Assembly (NCBI GenBank): GCA_947594335.1
Contig: CANQEC010000051.1
Span: 1-12,219, forward strand
Reading direction: 5' to 3'
Source of the DNA: an uncultured Lachnospiraceae bacterium
GTDB taxonomy: Bacteria; Bacillota; Clostridia; Lachnospirales; Lachnospiraceae
Length of the DNA stretch: 12,219 bases
Each line of letters begins with the position of its first letter. Within the stretch, counting starts at the first letter, position 1. Positions 6,860-12,219 of this stretch are shown piece by piece. Below the pieces are notes generated by a model. That model worked only from the letters and a program-made list of their open reading frames with translations, had not been told where the DNA came from and did not search any database. The position numbers and the translations under genes were made by a program.

Positions 6860-6974
6860 TATTTATTTTACTTTATTACATATTTTTATGATTTATTACT
6901 AAATTAAACATCAATACATTCCTTTGTAAACACGCGTTTTTATACAAATTTACCGAAATTTCGACTCCTAAGGA

Positions 6975-7011
6975 AATCGGGAGGCCACCTTTTGGCAGTC
7001 CTCCCGATTCC
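6975..7011 (-). terminator. Hairpin terminator after the beta-mannosidase gene
   Basis: A perfect 10-bp stem AATCGGGAGG/CCTCCCGATT (7009-7000 with 6984-6975), extendable by two G-C pairs past a bulged A, begins 14 nt after the stop codon. The tail in the minus sense is only TTTCCTT, so termination may be incomplete. Confidence 0.65.
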
Positions 7012-7023
7012 AGACTTATCTTT

Positions 7024-9642
7024 TCAGGAATACGTATGATACACATCGTACAGCCTGATATTTCCAACGCTCCCGTAAGACCCTTCCTGCACTTTGATCC
7101 ACACAGGTTCGCGCCCGGTGACCGCAACCACATTGTCCTCCCAGATGCAGTCCCCCACAACGCACTCCAGCATACAGTACGGCACAAAAGATTCCGCCGA
7201 AAGCTCCAGGCTTCCGTCCCAGAGCTGAAGCAGCTTCAGATGCGGTTCTCCAAGCTCCAGATATTTGACCGGAACAAAAATCTCCGTCTCGCATCTGTCG
7301 AGCTCTACGCCGTCCTGCAGATAGGTATACTCCACGCACACAAAGACACTGTCCTCGTGACCTTTGATGAGATCCCCGTAATCCTTCTGCAGCAGACATT
7401 CCGCCGACAGCTCACGCACCTCGCGGCTCGTCGTCATCTCATCGATCACCACAAAATCCAGCGTCTTCAGCGTCATCTTTGCCTGCACGGATACCGGCGA
7501 TTTTGTCTCATTGGAAATCCAGAATCCCATGTGCGCGCCGTCCTTTTGTATGCTTCCGGCCACCGGAGCGTCAAATCTCCGCGCCATATAATGCAGCGCC
7601 TTGTACCGCCCGTAATAATCCATACTGGACCAGGAAGCCGACGGCCAGTTATCGTTGAACTGCCAGTAAATACTTCCCATGCAGCGGCCGCGGTTTCGTC
7701 TCCAGTGATCGGTCGCCGTCTTCATCGCATAGCCCTGGAGCACCTGGCTTAAGAAGGAAAGGCTCTCCAGATCCTTCGGATAGCGGAAGCTCTCCGAGAG
7801 ATAATACAGGATCTTTCCGTTCGCCGCCGGATTCTTCTGATGGCTCTCCATCACCCGCGAAAACAGATTCCGGTCTGACGGCTTCGTAAATGTCTCGATT
7901 GTCTTGACCGACGGCAGAGACTGGAATCCGAACTCGGAACAGAACCGGAAACAGTGGTTCAGATACTCCTCAAACGGCTTCTGCCCATGCCAGACGTCCC
8001 AGTAATGGCAGTCGCCGCGGTTCTCATCGCCGGGCAGGTCAAAGCTCCCGCCGGAGGACGGCGAAGACGGCCAGTAGAACGTATCCGGCGCCGTCTCCCG
8101 GACCACATTGGCAAGCAGATATTCAAACTGGATCAGGTAATCCCGCTTAAGCGACGGCGCATGGCCGCGGGCGGATCCCCAGTCGGTCCACGCGATTTCC
8201 ATCTCGTTGTTTCCGCAGATCAGCGCCAGGCATGCGTGGTTCCGGAAACGCAGCAGATTATCTCTTGCCTCCTCCACAATATTCTCCGCAAAAGCATCCG
8301 TCAGATCATAGATATTGCAGGCGAACATCAGATCCTGCCACAGCAGGATACCGTTCTCATCGCACAGGTCATAAAAGGCGTCCGAAGGATAATATCCGCC
8401 GCCCCAGACGCGGAGGCAGTTGAAATTCGCAAAGACCGCCGCCCTCACATCTCTGCGCAGCACGTCCTCCGTGATTCTGGAATAAAAACAGTCGTCCGGA
8501 ATATAATCCGCTCCTCTGACAAAGATCTTTACCCCATTCACCTGAATTGCGAACTCCTCACCCCACCTGTCCTTATCACGGGACACCGTCAGCGTCCGAA
8601 GGCCGATCCGGTATATCTTCTCATCGAGCCGGCGGTTCTTTTCCCAGACGGAAACCTTCACTGTGTACAGCGGCTGCTTTCCGTATCCGTTCGGCCACCA
8701 GAGCTGAGGATCCTCGATGCTGATCTGTGTATCCAGACCTTCATAGATTCTCTTCCCGCCGGGGGCGAGCACCTCATACCGGACCGTAAATTCGGATGAA
8801 TTTTTCCGGGCCGCCGTTCCCGCCTCATTTGCAGACGATTCTGTCCGCACTTCTCCTGCAGTATTTCCCGTATTCTCTCCTTTTGCCTGCTGTACTGTAC
8901 AGGTCCCCCCGGCAGCACGGCCTTCCTCTGTCCCTTTTGCCGCAGCCGCATTTTCTGCCGCGCGGTTCACACACACTTCCCGGTTTCCGGCTCCCGCAAG
9001 GATCTCCGTCTCCATCTCCAGAGACACATACCCGTACCCATGCCGCTGCCGGATCAGCGTCTCTCCAAGTCTTGCCCGACTGTAGGCGCACAGCTCAATC
9101 TCACGGAAAATCCCGGCGTCCGGCAGCTGCGGGCCCCAGTCCCAGCCGAACATGCAGTGCGGCTTGCGGATGTACTGTGAGCCGGGCATGGTCCCGGTGC
9201 TGACCATATGGATCTCTCTGCCTGCTGCCGGCTTTACGGATTCAATATATCCGATCGGCGAGCGCAGCGCGATCTCCAGACGGTTTTCCCCGCTTTCCGC
9301 CAGTCCTTTGATGAAATATGTATATCTGCGGTGCATGTTCTCCGTATGACCAAGGAATTTTCCGTTCAGAAAGATATCCGCGATCGTATCAATGCCGTGG
9401 AAAACCAGCAGAAGATTCTCCTGCTCATATTCTTCCGGGGTAAGCGTAAAAGTCCCGCGCACCCGGAAATCATTGCGGAAAAACTCGCGGACCTGATATT
9501 CGTTCAGTCCCTCATAGGGATCCGGAAGGATGTTTTCCCGGTAAAACGTCCCCATGGCGGAGCCCGGCACGGTCATTGGATACCATTGATTACTTCCCTC
9601 CACACAGATTTCAAAATTATCTTTCAGATTGCGTCTTGGCAT
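7024..9642 (-). CDS. GH2 beta-mannosidase
   Basis: Exo-acting glycosidase releasing mannose from the non-reducing end of beta-mannosides; no signal peptide, so intracellular. 872 residues. In order: jelly-roll sugar-binding domain (about 1-185) with DTIADIFLNG and MFGWDWGPQLPDAGI; Ig-like domain (about 190-350) with LWWPNGYG; TIM barrel with RVWGGGYYPSDAFYDLCDEN (411-430) and WQDLMFACNIY. The acid/base is E480 in ICGNNE and the nucleophile E570 in FCSEFGFQS. QFNDNWPSASWSSMDYYGRY (661-680) is typical of beta-mannosidases. The start at 9642 (MPRRNL) has AAAGGAGG 8 nt upstream; the frame runs open 53 codons further up, but that part is Cys/Arg-rich and overlaps the promoter. Residues about 228-283 are a low-complexity Ala/Gly/Glu/Thr insertion. 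It has its own promoter at 9773-9801. Confidence 0.95.
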   Translation of the reverse strand: MPRRNLKDNFEICVEGSNQWYPMTVPGSAMGTFYRENILPDPYEGLNEYQVREFFRNDFRVRGTFTLTPEEYEQENLLLVFHGIDTIADIFLNGKFLGHTENMHRRYTYFIKGLAESGENRLEIALRSPIGYIESVKPAAGREIHMVSTGTMPGSQYIRKPHCMFGWDWGPQLPDAGIFREIELCAYSRARLGETLIRQRHGYGYVSLEMETEILAGAGNREVCVNRAAENAAAAKGTEEGRAAGGTCTVQQAKGENTGNTAGEVRTESSANEAGTAARKNSSEFTVRYEVLAPGGKRIYEGLDTQISIEDPQLWWPNGYGKQPLYTVKVSVWEKNRRLDEKIYRIGLRTLTVSRDKDRWGEEFAIQVNGVKIFVRGADYIPDDCFYSRITEDVLRRDVRAAVFANFNCLRVWGGGYYPSDAFYDLCDENGILLWQDLMFACNIYDLTDAFAENIVEEARDNLLRFRNHACLALICGNNEMEIAWTDWGSARGHAPSLKRDYLIQFEYLLANVVRETAPDTFYWPSSPSSGGSFDLPGDENRGDCHYWDVWHGQKPFEEYLNHCFRFCSEFGFQSLPSVKTIETFTKPSDRNLFSRVMESHQKNPAANGKILYYLSESFRYPKDLESLSFLSQVLQGYAMKTATDHWRRNRGRCMGSIYWQFNDNWPSASWSSMDYYGRYKALHYMARRFDAPVAGSIQKDGAHMGFWISNETKSPVSVQAKMTLKTLDFVVIDEMTTSREVRELSAECLLQKDYGDLIKGHEDSVFVCVEYTYLQDGVELDRCETEIFVPVKYLELGEPHLKLLQLWDGSLELSAESFVPYCMLECVVGDCIWEDNVVAVTGREPVWIKVQEGSYGSVGNIRLYDVYHTYS

Positions 9643-9772
9643 TCTGTCATCCTCCTTTTCTGTCCTGATCAGACTGCGGCAGTATCCGCGGCGCAGACAG
9701 AAGCATTTCGTTTCGCACACCGGACACACCGCAAAATCCCGGACAACATATCTGGAAAATTTATAGATAATT

Positions 9773-9801
9773 ATTGTACAGCAGGCCATATTTCCAGTCA
9801 A
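9773..9801 (-). promoter_or_regulatory. Sigma-A promoter of the beta-mannosidase gene
   Basis: Minus-strand TTGACT (9801-9796), 17-nt spacer, TACAAT (9778-9773), five of six matches in each box. The predicted start near 9766 gives a leader of about 124 nt. CTGGAAA (9752-9758) and its inverted copy TTTCCAG (9791-9797) flank the -10 region and overlap the -35, so they could be an operator. Confidence 0.75.
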
Positions 9802-9906
9802 GTTATTTACAGAGAAAGCCCCGGACGGCGGCGATGACAGAGTGTTAAACAGAGCGCAGAATCATCGGCTTTCATCCCTGATATGATGCTGGAGGCAAAA
9901 GGTACT

Positions 9907-9935
9907 TTGCCCGCGGCACGACATTATGCTATACT
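9907..9935 (+). promoter_or_regulatory. Promoter of the MFS efflux gene and its leader
   Basis: TTGCCC (9907-9912), 17-nt spacer, TATACT (9930-9935, five of six) with an extended -10 TGC just before it. The start is predicted near 9942, giving a leader of about 317 nt before the MFS start codon, far longer than translation alone needs. Confidence 0.7.
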
Positions 9936-10026
9936 GTGATCTGACAGCGGGCCGGGACTCTCTTTGCAGTTTCCGTCCGTTGTCACAGACGTACTTTTAT
10001 CAGAATAATACAGCAGGAGGAAAACG

Positions 10027-10065
10027 ATGATTTTAATGACTGCATCTGCTCCATGCAAGGTTTGA
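10027..10065 (+). CDS. 12-residue leader peptide upstream of MFS efflux gene
   Basis: Encodes MILMTASAPCKV. AGGAGG lies exactly 6 nt before the ATG, a stronger signal than that of the downstream transporter, so it should be well translated. The segment MTAS recalls the short leader peptides I know from macrolide efflux (mef) genes, which stall the ribosome when the drug is bound; the rest (APCKV) differs and lacks the Arg-x-Arg type stall motif. Its second half (from codon 8) forms the left arm of the hairpin at 10048-10081, so a stalled or paused ribosome would change the RNA fold. Coding status rests on the ribosome binding site and context only. Confidence 0.6.
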   Translation: MILMTASAPCKV

Positions 10066-10081
10066 GGATACTGCATGGAGC
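10048..10081 (+). promoter_or_regulatory. Leader hairpin overlapping the leader ORF, with alternative stem
   Basis: GCTCCATGCA (10048-10057) pairs perfectly with TGCATGGAGC (10072-10081) over a 14-nt loop that contains the leader ORF stop codon. The ATGCA of the left arm (10053-10057) can instead pair with TGCAT at 10041-10045, inside the leader ORF. The two folds exclude each other, as in attenuators. No T tract follows, so it is not itself an obvious terminator. Confidence 0.6.
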
Positions 10082-10100
10082 GCCAGAAGTCTTACCGGTT

Positions 10101-10184
10101 ATGATCCGTGTGCAGGATATGTGCTTCATGTGCAGAATGTGTGCAAGGCGCGGCAGCAGTCTGCCGCCTGCAAAAAACGGATGA
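10101..10184 (+). other. Possible second small ORF (27 codons, Cys-rich) in MFS leader
   Basis: An ATG at 10101 opens a 27-codon frame whose middle reads MCFMCRMCARRG, ending in TGA at 10182-10184. No good ribosome binding site precedes it. The DNA holds two imperfect copies, about 20 bp apart, of a 17-bp unit (10108-10124 and 10128-10144, 14 of 17 identical) with TGTGC at both ends. Its end overlaps the stem GCGGCAG/CTGCCGC. It may be a leader-region ORF or chance. Confidence 0.25.
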
Positions 10185-10213
10185 CAGCCCTTACGTAAGC
10201 CCTGATCCTCAGA

Positions 10214-10245
10214 CTTTGCAAATTTGATCTTAAAGAATTTCAAAG
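10214..10245 (+). promoter_or_regulatory. Hairpin overlapping the MFS ribosome binding site
   Basis: CTTTG-C-AAATT (10214-10224) pairs with AATTTCAAAG (10236-10245): ten pairs around one bulged C. The AAAG of the right arm is the first part of the AAAGGAG ribosome binding site (10242-10248), which lies 10 nt before the ATG at 10259. The fold would partly hide the site and lower translation until something opens it. Confidence 0.5.
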
Positions 10246-10258
10246 GAGCAAAGTCAAA

Positions 10259-11584
10259 ATGAAAACGATATGCAAAGAACTTAAAACATTTTTTATCCTG
10301 TGGTCCACGCAGTCGCTGTCGCAGCTTGGCAGCGCCATGACAAATTTCGCGCTGACTCTGTGGCTTTATGAAAAAACCGGATCGGCGCTGCAGACGGCTT
10401 TTCTGTCCATCTGTTCCTACGCGCCGTATGTGCTGACAAGCATCTTCGCCGGAGCTTTAAGCGACCGCTGGGACAAGAAAAAAACCATGCTGGCCTGCGA
10501 CACATTCGCGGCCTGCTGCTCCGCCACGGTTCTGATTCTTCTGAAGACAGACTCCCTGCGGCCCGTTCACCTGTACATCCTGAACGCGGTCAGCGGACTG
10601 ATGAACACCGTGCAGCAGCCTGCGGGCGAGGTGGCGATGACGCTGATCACGCCAGAGAAACATTACCAGAGGACAAGCGGCCTGCGATCCTTTTCAAATT
10701 CTCTTGTCACGATCCTGCATCCCGTGTTCGCCACGACGCTGTTCGCGCTTGCAGGAATGGACGGCGTGATCTTCGCGGATCTCGCGACATTTTCCGCCGC
10801 GTTTCTGGCGCTTTTGCTTTTTGTGCAGATTCCGCCCGTAAACTCCTCTGCCTGCGCCGCAGACAGCCTTCCGGCGGAAATCGTTCCGGACGACTCTATC
10901 CTGGCAGACATGAAAGCCGGGCTTTTGTACCTTCGCGACAACCGCCTGATCCTCACCCTGATTCTGTTCCTTTCCGGCGTGAATTTCGTGGCGTCGGCGT
11001 TTGACGCGGCGCTTCCGCCCTACGTGCTGTCCAGCGCAAACGGAAGCGAGGCCGTGCTGGGGATCGTCACCTCCTGCGCAGGAATCGCGACGCTCGCGGG
11101 AAGTCTGATCACAACGGTCCTGCCCGCGCCGAAAAACCGGATCCGCGTGATTTATCTGACCATGCTGTTTTCCCTGGGAACAGAAAATTTTATCCTGGCG
11201 TTTACACGAACGCCCGCCTGGTGGTATCTGGCGCAGGTCATCGGATGGATTCTGGTGCCGGTGATGAACGCGAACCTCGACGTGATCCTGCGCAGCACGA
11301 TTCCCCCCCGGATGCAGGGGCGGGTCTACTCCTGCCGGAACACGCTGCAGTTCTTTACCATCCCCATCGGGACCTTTCTGGGCGGCTTTCTGATCGATCA
11401 GATCTGCGAGCCGCTGATGGCAAAAGCGGATCCCGGAGGATTCCCGGCGCGGCTGTTCGGCGCCGGCAAAGGCTCAGGGGCGGCTCTCGTCATGTTCCTT
11501 CTCGGCATCCTCGGCGTTGTCATCTGCCTTGGATTCGGAAGGATTCTCAGAAACTACGAATTTGCGGAACCAGCCGGAAAGTGA
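10259..11584 (+). CDS. MFS drug-efflux transporter, DHA3/Mef-like (MFS_3)
   Basis: Twelve-helix proton-driven exporter of the cytoplasmic membrane, 441 residues, normal for the family. The opening FFILWSTQSLSQLGSAMTNF (11-30) and the loop motif GALSDRWDKKK (65-75, between helices 2 and 3) are typical of the DHA3 branch, which includes macrolide efflux Mef proteins and enterobactin exporters. PPRMQGRVYSCRN in the second half is also a branch signature. A cytoplasmic loop with several Asp/Glu lies mid-protein (about 200-220) between the two six-helix halves. The ATG at 10259 follows AAAGGAG by 10 nt. It is a single gene running opposite to both neighbours, with an unusually structured leader. 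The substrate is unknown; the leader suggests a ribosome-targeting antibiotic. A role in exporting sugars or siderophores cannot be excluded. Confidence 0.9.
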   Translation: MKTICKELKTFFILWSTQSLSQLGSAMTNFALTLWLYEKTGSALQTAFLSICSYAPYVLTSIFAGALSDRWDKKKTMLACDTFAACCSATVLILLKTDSLRPVHLYILNAVSGLMNTVQQPAGEVAMTLITPEKHYQRTSGLRSFSNSLVTILHPVFATTLFALAGMDGVIFADLATFSAAFLALLLFVQIPPVNSSACAADSLPAEIVPDDSILADMKAGLLYLRDNRLILTLILFLSGVNFVASAFDAALPPYVLSSANGSEAVLGIVTSCAGIATLAGSLITTVLPAPKNRIRVIYLTMLFSLGTENFILAFTRTPAWWYLAQVIGWILVPVMNANLDVILRSTIPPRMQGRVYSCRNTLQFFTIPIGTFLGGFLIDQICEPLMAKADPGGFPARLFGAGKGSGAALVMFLLGILGVVICLGFGRILRNYEFAEPAGK

Positions 11585-11645
11585 GCCCGCAAAACTGCCG
11601 TACAGCCCCAGAGGAGATTTTCCATGCCTGGGCCTGCGCATAGCC

Positions 11646-11684
11646 AAAACGGGCGGCCATGCACACAAATGCACAGCCGCCCGT
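11646..11684 (-). terminator. Intrinsic terminator of the trpB gene
   Basis: A perfect 9-bp GC stem ACGGGCGGC/GCCGCCCGT (11684-11676 with 11657-11649), then TTTT on the minus strand, about 50 nt past the trpB stop. On the plus strand the stem is followed by A residues, so it serves mainly trpB; no clear terminator for the MFS gene is seen between 11585 and 11645. Confidence 0.7.
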
Positions 11685-11734
11685 AAAACAGATCCTGTCT
11701 TTCTCAGAGAAACGCCGTTTTAGCCATCATCCTC

Positions 11735-12219
11735 TTAAAATTCATTTCCCGGGAATTTCGGAATTCCGTCAAATCCAACCTGCAGATCCGCGTCTGTCGG
11801 GATGTAGTCGGTCATCTCTCCGTTGTGGAATTTCTCATATGCCACCATATCGAAATAGCCGGTGCCGGTCAGGCCGAAGAGGATCGTCTTCTCCTCGCCG
11901 GTTTCCTTACACTTGAGCGCCTCGTCGATCGCCACGCGGATCGCGTGAGCGCTTTCCGGAGCCGGAAGGATGCCTTCCACTCTCGCGAACTGCTCCGCCG
12001 CCTCAAATACGGATGTCTGCTCCGCCGTTACCGCCTCCATCAGGCCGTCATGATACAGCTGGGAGAGAATCGAGCTCATGCCGTGGAACCGCAGGCCGCC
12101 CGCATGGTTCGGGGACGGAATAAAGCCGCTTCCCAGTGTGTACATCTTTGCCAGCGGACAAATCATACCGGTGTCACAGAAATCGTAAGCGAATTTTCCT
12201 CTCGTAAAGCTCGGGCAGG
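11735..12219 (-). CDS. trpB: TrpB2-type tryptophan synthase beta chain, partial (N-terminus beyond right edge)
   Basis: PLP enzyme that joins indole and serine to make tryptophan in the cytoplasm. Only the last 160 codons are in the window. The visible part fits the TrpB2 branch: PSFTRGKFAYDFCDTG, then PLAKMYTLGSGFIPSPNHAG, GLRFHGMSSILS, an acidic helix, VEGILPAPESAHAIRVAIDE and FGLTGTGYFDMVAYEKF. In TrpB1 the PLP-binding region reads SGRGDKD; here it is TGTGYFDM, close to the SGHGHFDM I know from TrpB2. The longer insertions and the end FPGNEF are also TrpB2-like. The active-site lysine is off the edge. The frame stays open to the window end, so an apparent ATG at 12166 is an internal Met. 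No other trp gene is visible. Confidence 0.93.
   Translation of the reverse strand, partial: CPSFTRGKFAYDFCDTGMICPLAKMYTLGSGFIPSPNHAGGLRFHGMSSILSQLYHDGLMEAVTAEQTSVFEAAEQFARVEGILPAPESAHAIRVAIDEALKCKETGEEKTILFGLTGTGYFDMVAYEKFHNGEMTDYIPTDADLQVGFDGIPKFPGNEF

Larger units (their letters stand above)
9802..10258. other. Divergent control region between beta-mannosidase and MFS genes
   Basis: This stretch has no full-size gene. From 9802 to about 9905 I see nothing specific. After that come the MFS promoter (9907-9935), a 12-codon leader ORF (10027-10065), its overlapping hairpin (10048-10081), a second small ORF with internal repeats (10101-10184), a stem GCGGCAG-CAGT-CTGCCGC (10150-10167), a palindrome CTTACGTAAG (10189-10198) and a hairpin over the MFS ribosome binding site (10214-10245). 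Confidence 0.7.

Noticed and set aside
9643..9801. 53-codon N-terminal extension of the beta-mannosidase
   Set aside because: It overlaps the promoter and leader, encodes a Cys/Arg-rich sequence unlike the family, and the internal ATG at 9642 has a strong ribosome binding site.
9983..10243. 86-codon minus-strand frame in the MFS leader
   Set aside because: It needs a TTG start with no ribosome binding site, has an unlikely composition, and is antisense to the leader ORF and hairpins, which explain the sequence better.
5971..11640. Short shared sequence GGGCCTGCGCA at 5970 and 11631
   Set aside because: Eleven bases in GC-rich intergenic DNA with different flanks; too short to call a dispersed repeat.
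11221..11643. 140-codon plus-strand frame overlapping the MFS 3' end
   Set aside because: Out-of-frame shadow of the transporter gene, Arg/Pro/His-rich and without start signals.
1..12219. tRNA, rRNA, insertion sequence or prophage genes
   Set aside because: No cloverleaf with conserved T-loop, no transposase or integrase motifs and no rRNA-like segments were seen on either strand.

Overview
The window looks like the chromosome of a Gram-positive anaerobe of the Clostridia, most likely a gut Lachnospiraceae. The reasons are strong AGGAGG-type ribosome binding sites before nearly every gene, sigma-A promoters with 17-bp spacers, GC-rich genes separated by AT-rich control regions, and the gene families present (an Opp/Dpp-type importer, GH2 glycosidases, a TrpB2-type tryptophan synthase). 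The taxon is inferred from style and content; no rRNA or marker gene is present.

Left part (1-5761, all minus strand): an ABC importer operon transcribed right to left as oppA (solute-binding protein), oppB, oppC (permeases) and oppD (ATPase, cut by the left edge before its ABC signature). It has a clear sigma-A promoter at 5733-5761, a terminator-like hairpin in the 5' leader, and two hairpins between oppA and oppB, one a good intrinsic terminator. Such elements usually keep binding protein in excess over permease. Three things are odd. The oppA signal-peptide segment and body are in different frames, with the break at a run of six G. OppC carries about 215 extra residues between its first two membrane segments. 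OppD has a basic N-terminal extension of about 50 residues.

Middle (5762-9801, minus strand): a 593-bp non-coding stretch full of inverted and direct repeats; a 169-codon remnant of a GH2 glycosidase that still has promoter, ribosome binding site and terminator; and a complete GH2 beta-mannosidase with both catalytic glutamates. An importer beside a beta-mannosidase suggests that the 'oligopeptide' transporter may carry manno-oligosaccharides, but this is only context.

Right part (9802-12219): a divergent promoter region, then a plus-strand DHA3/Mef-like MFS drug-efflux gene. Its roughly 320-nt leader holds a 12-codon peptide ORF with a perfect ribosome binding site, a 10-bp hairpin overlapping that ORF, an alternative shorter hairpin, a second small Cys-rich ORF and a hairpin overlapping the MFS ribosome binding site. 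This has the layout of antibiotic-inducible attenuation and is the most interesting regulatory system here. Last comes the C-terminal 160 codons of a TrpB2-type tryptophan synthase beta chain on the minus strand, with its own terminator; its N-terminus lies past the right edge.
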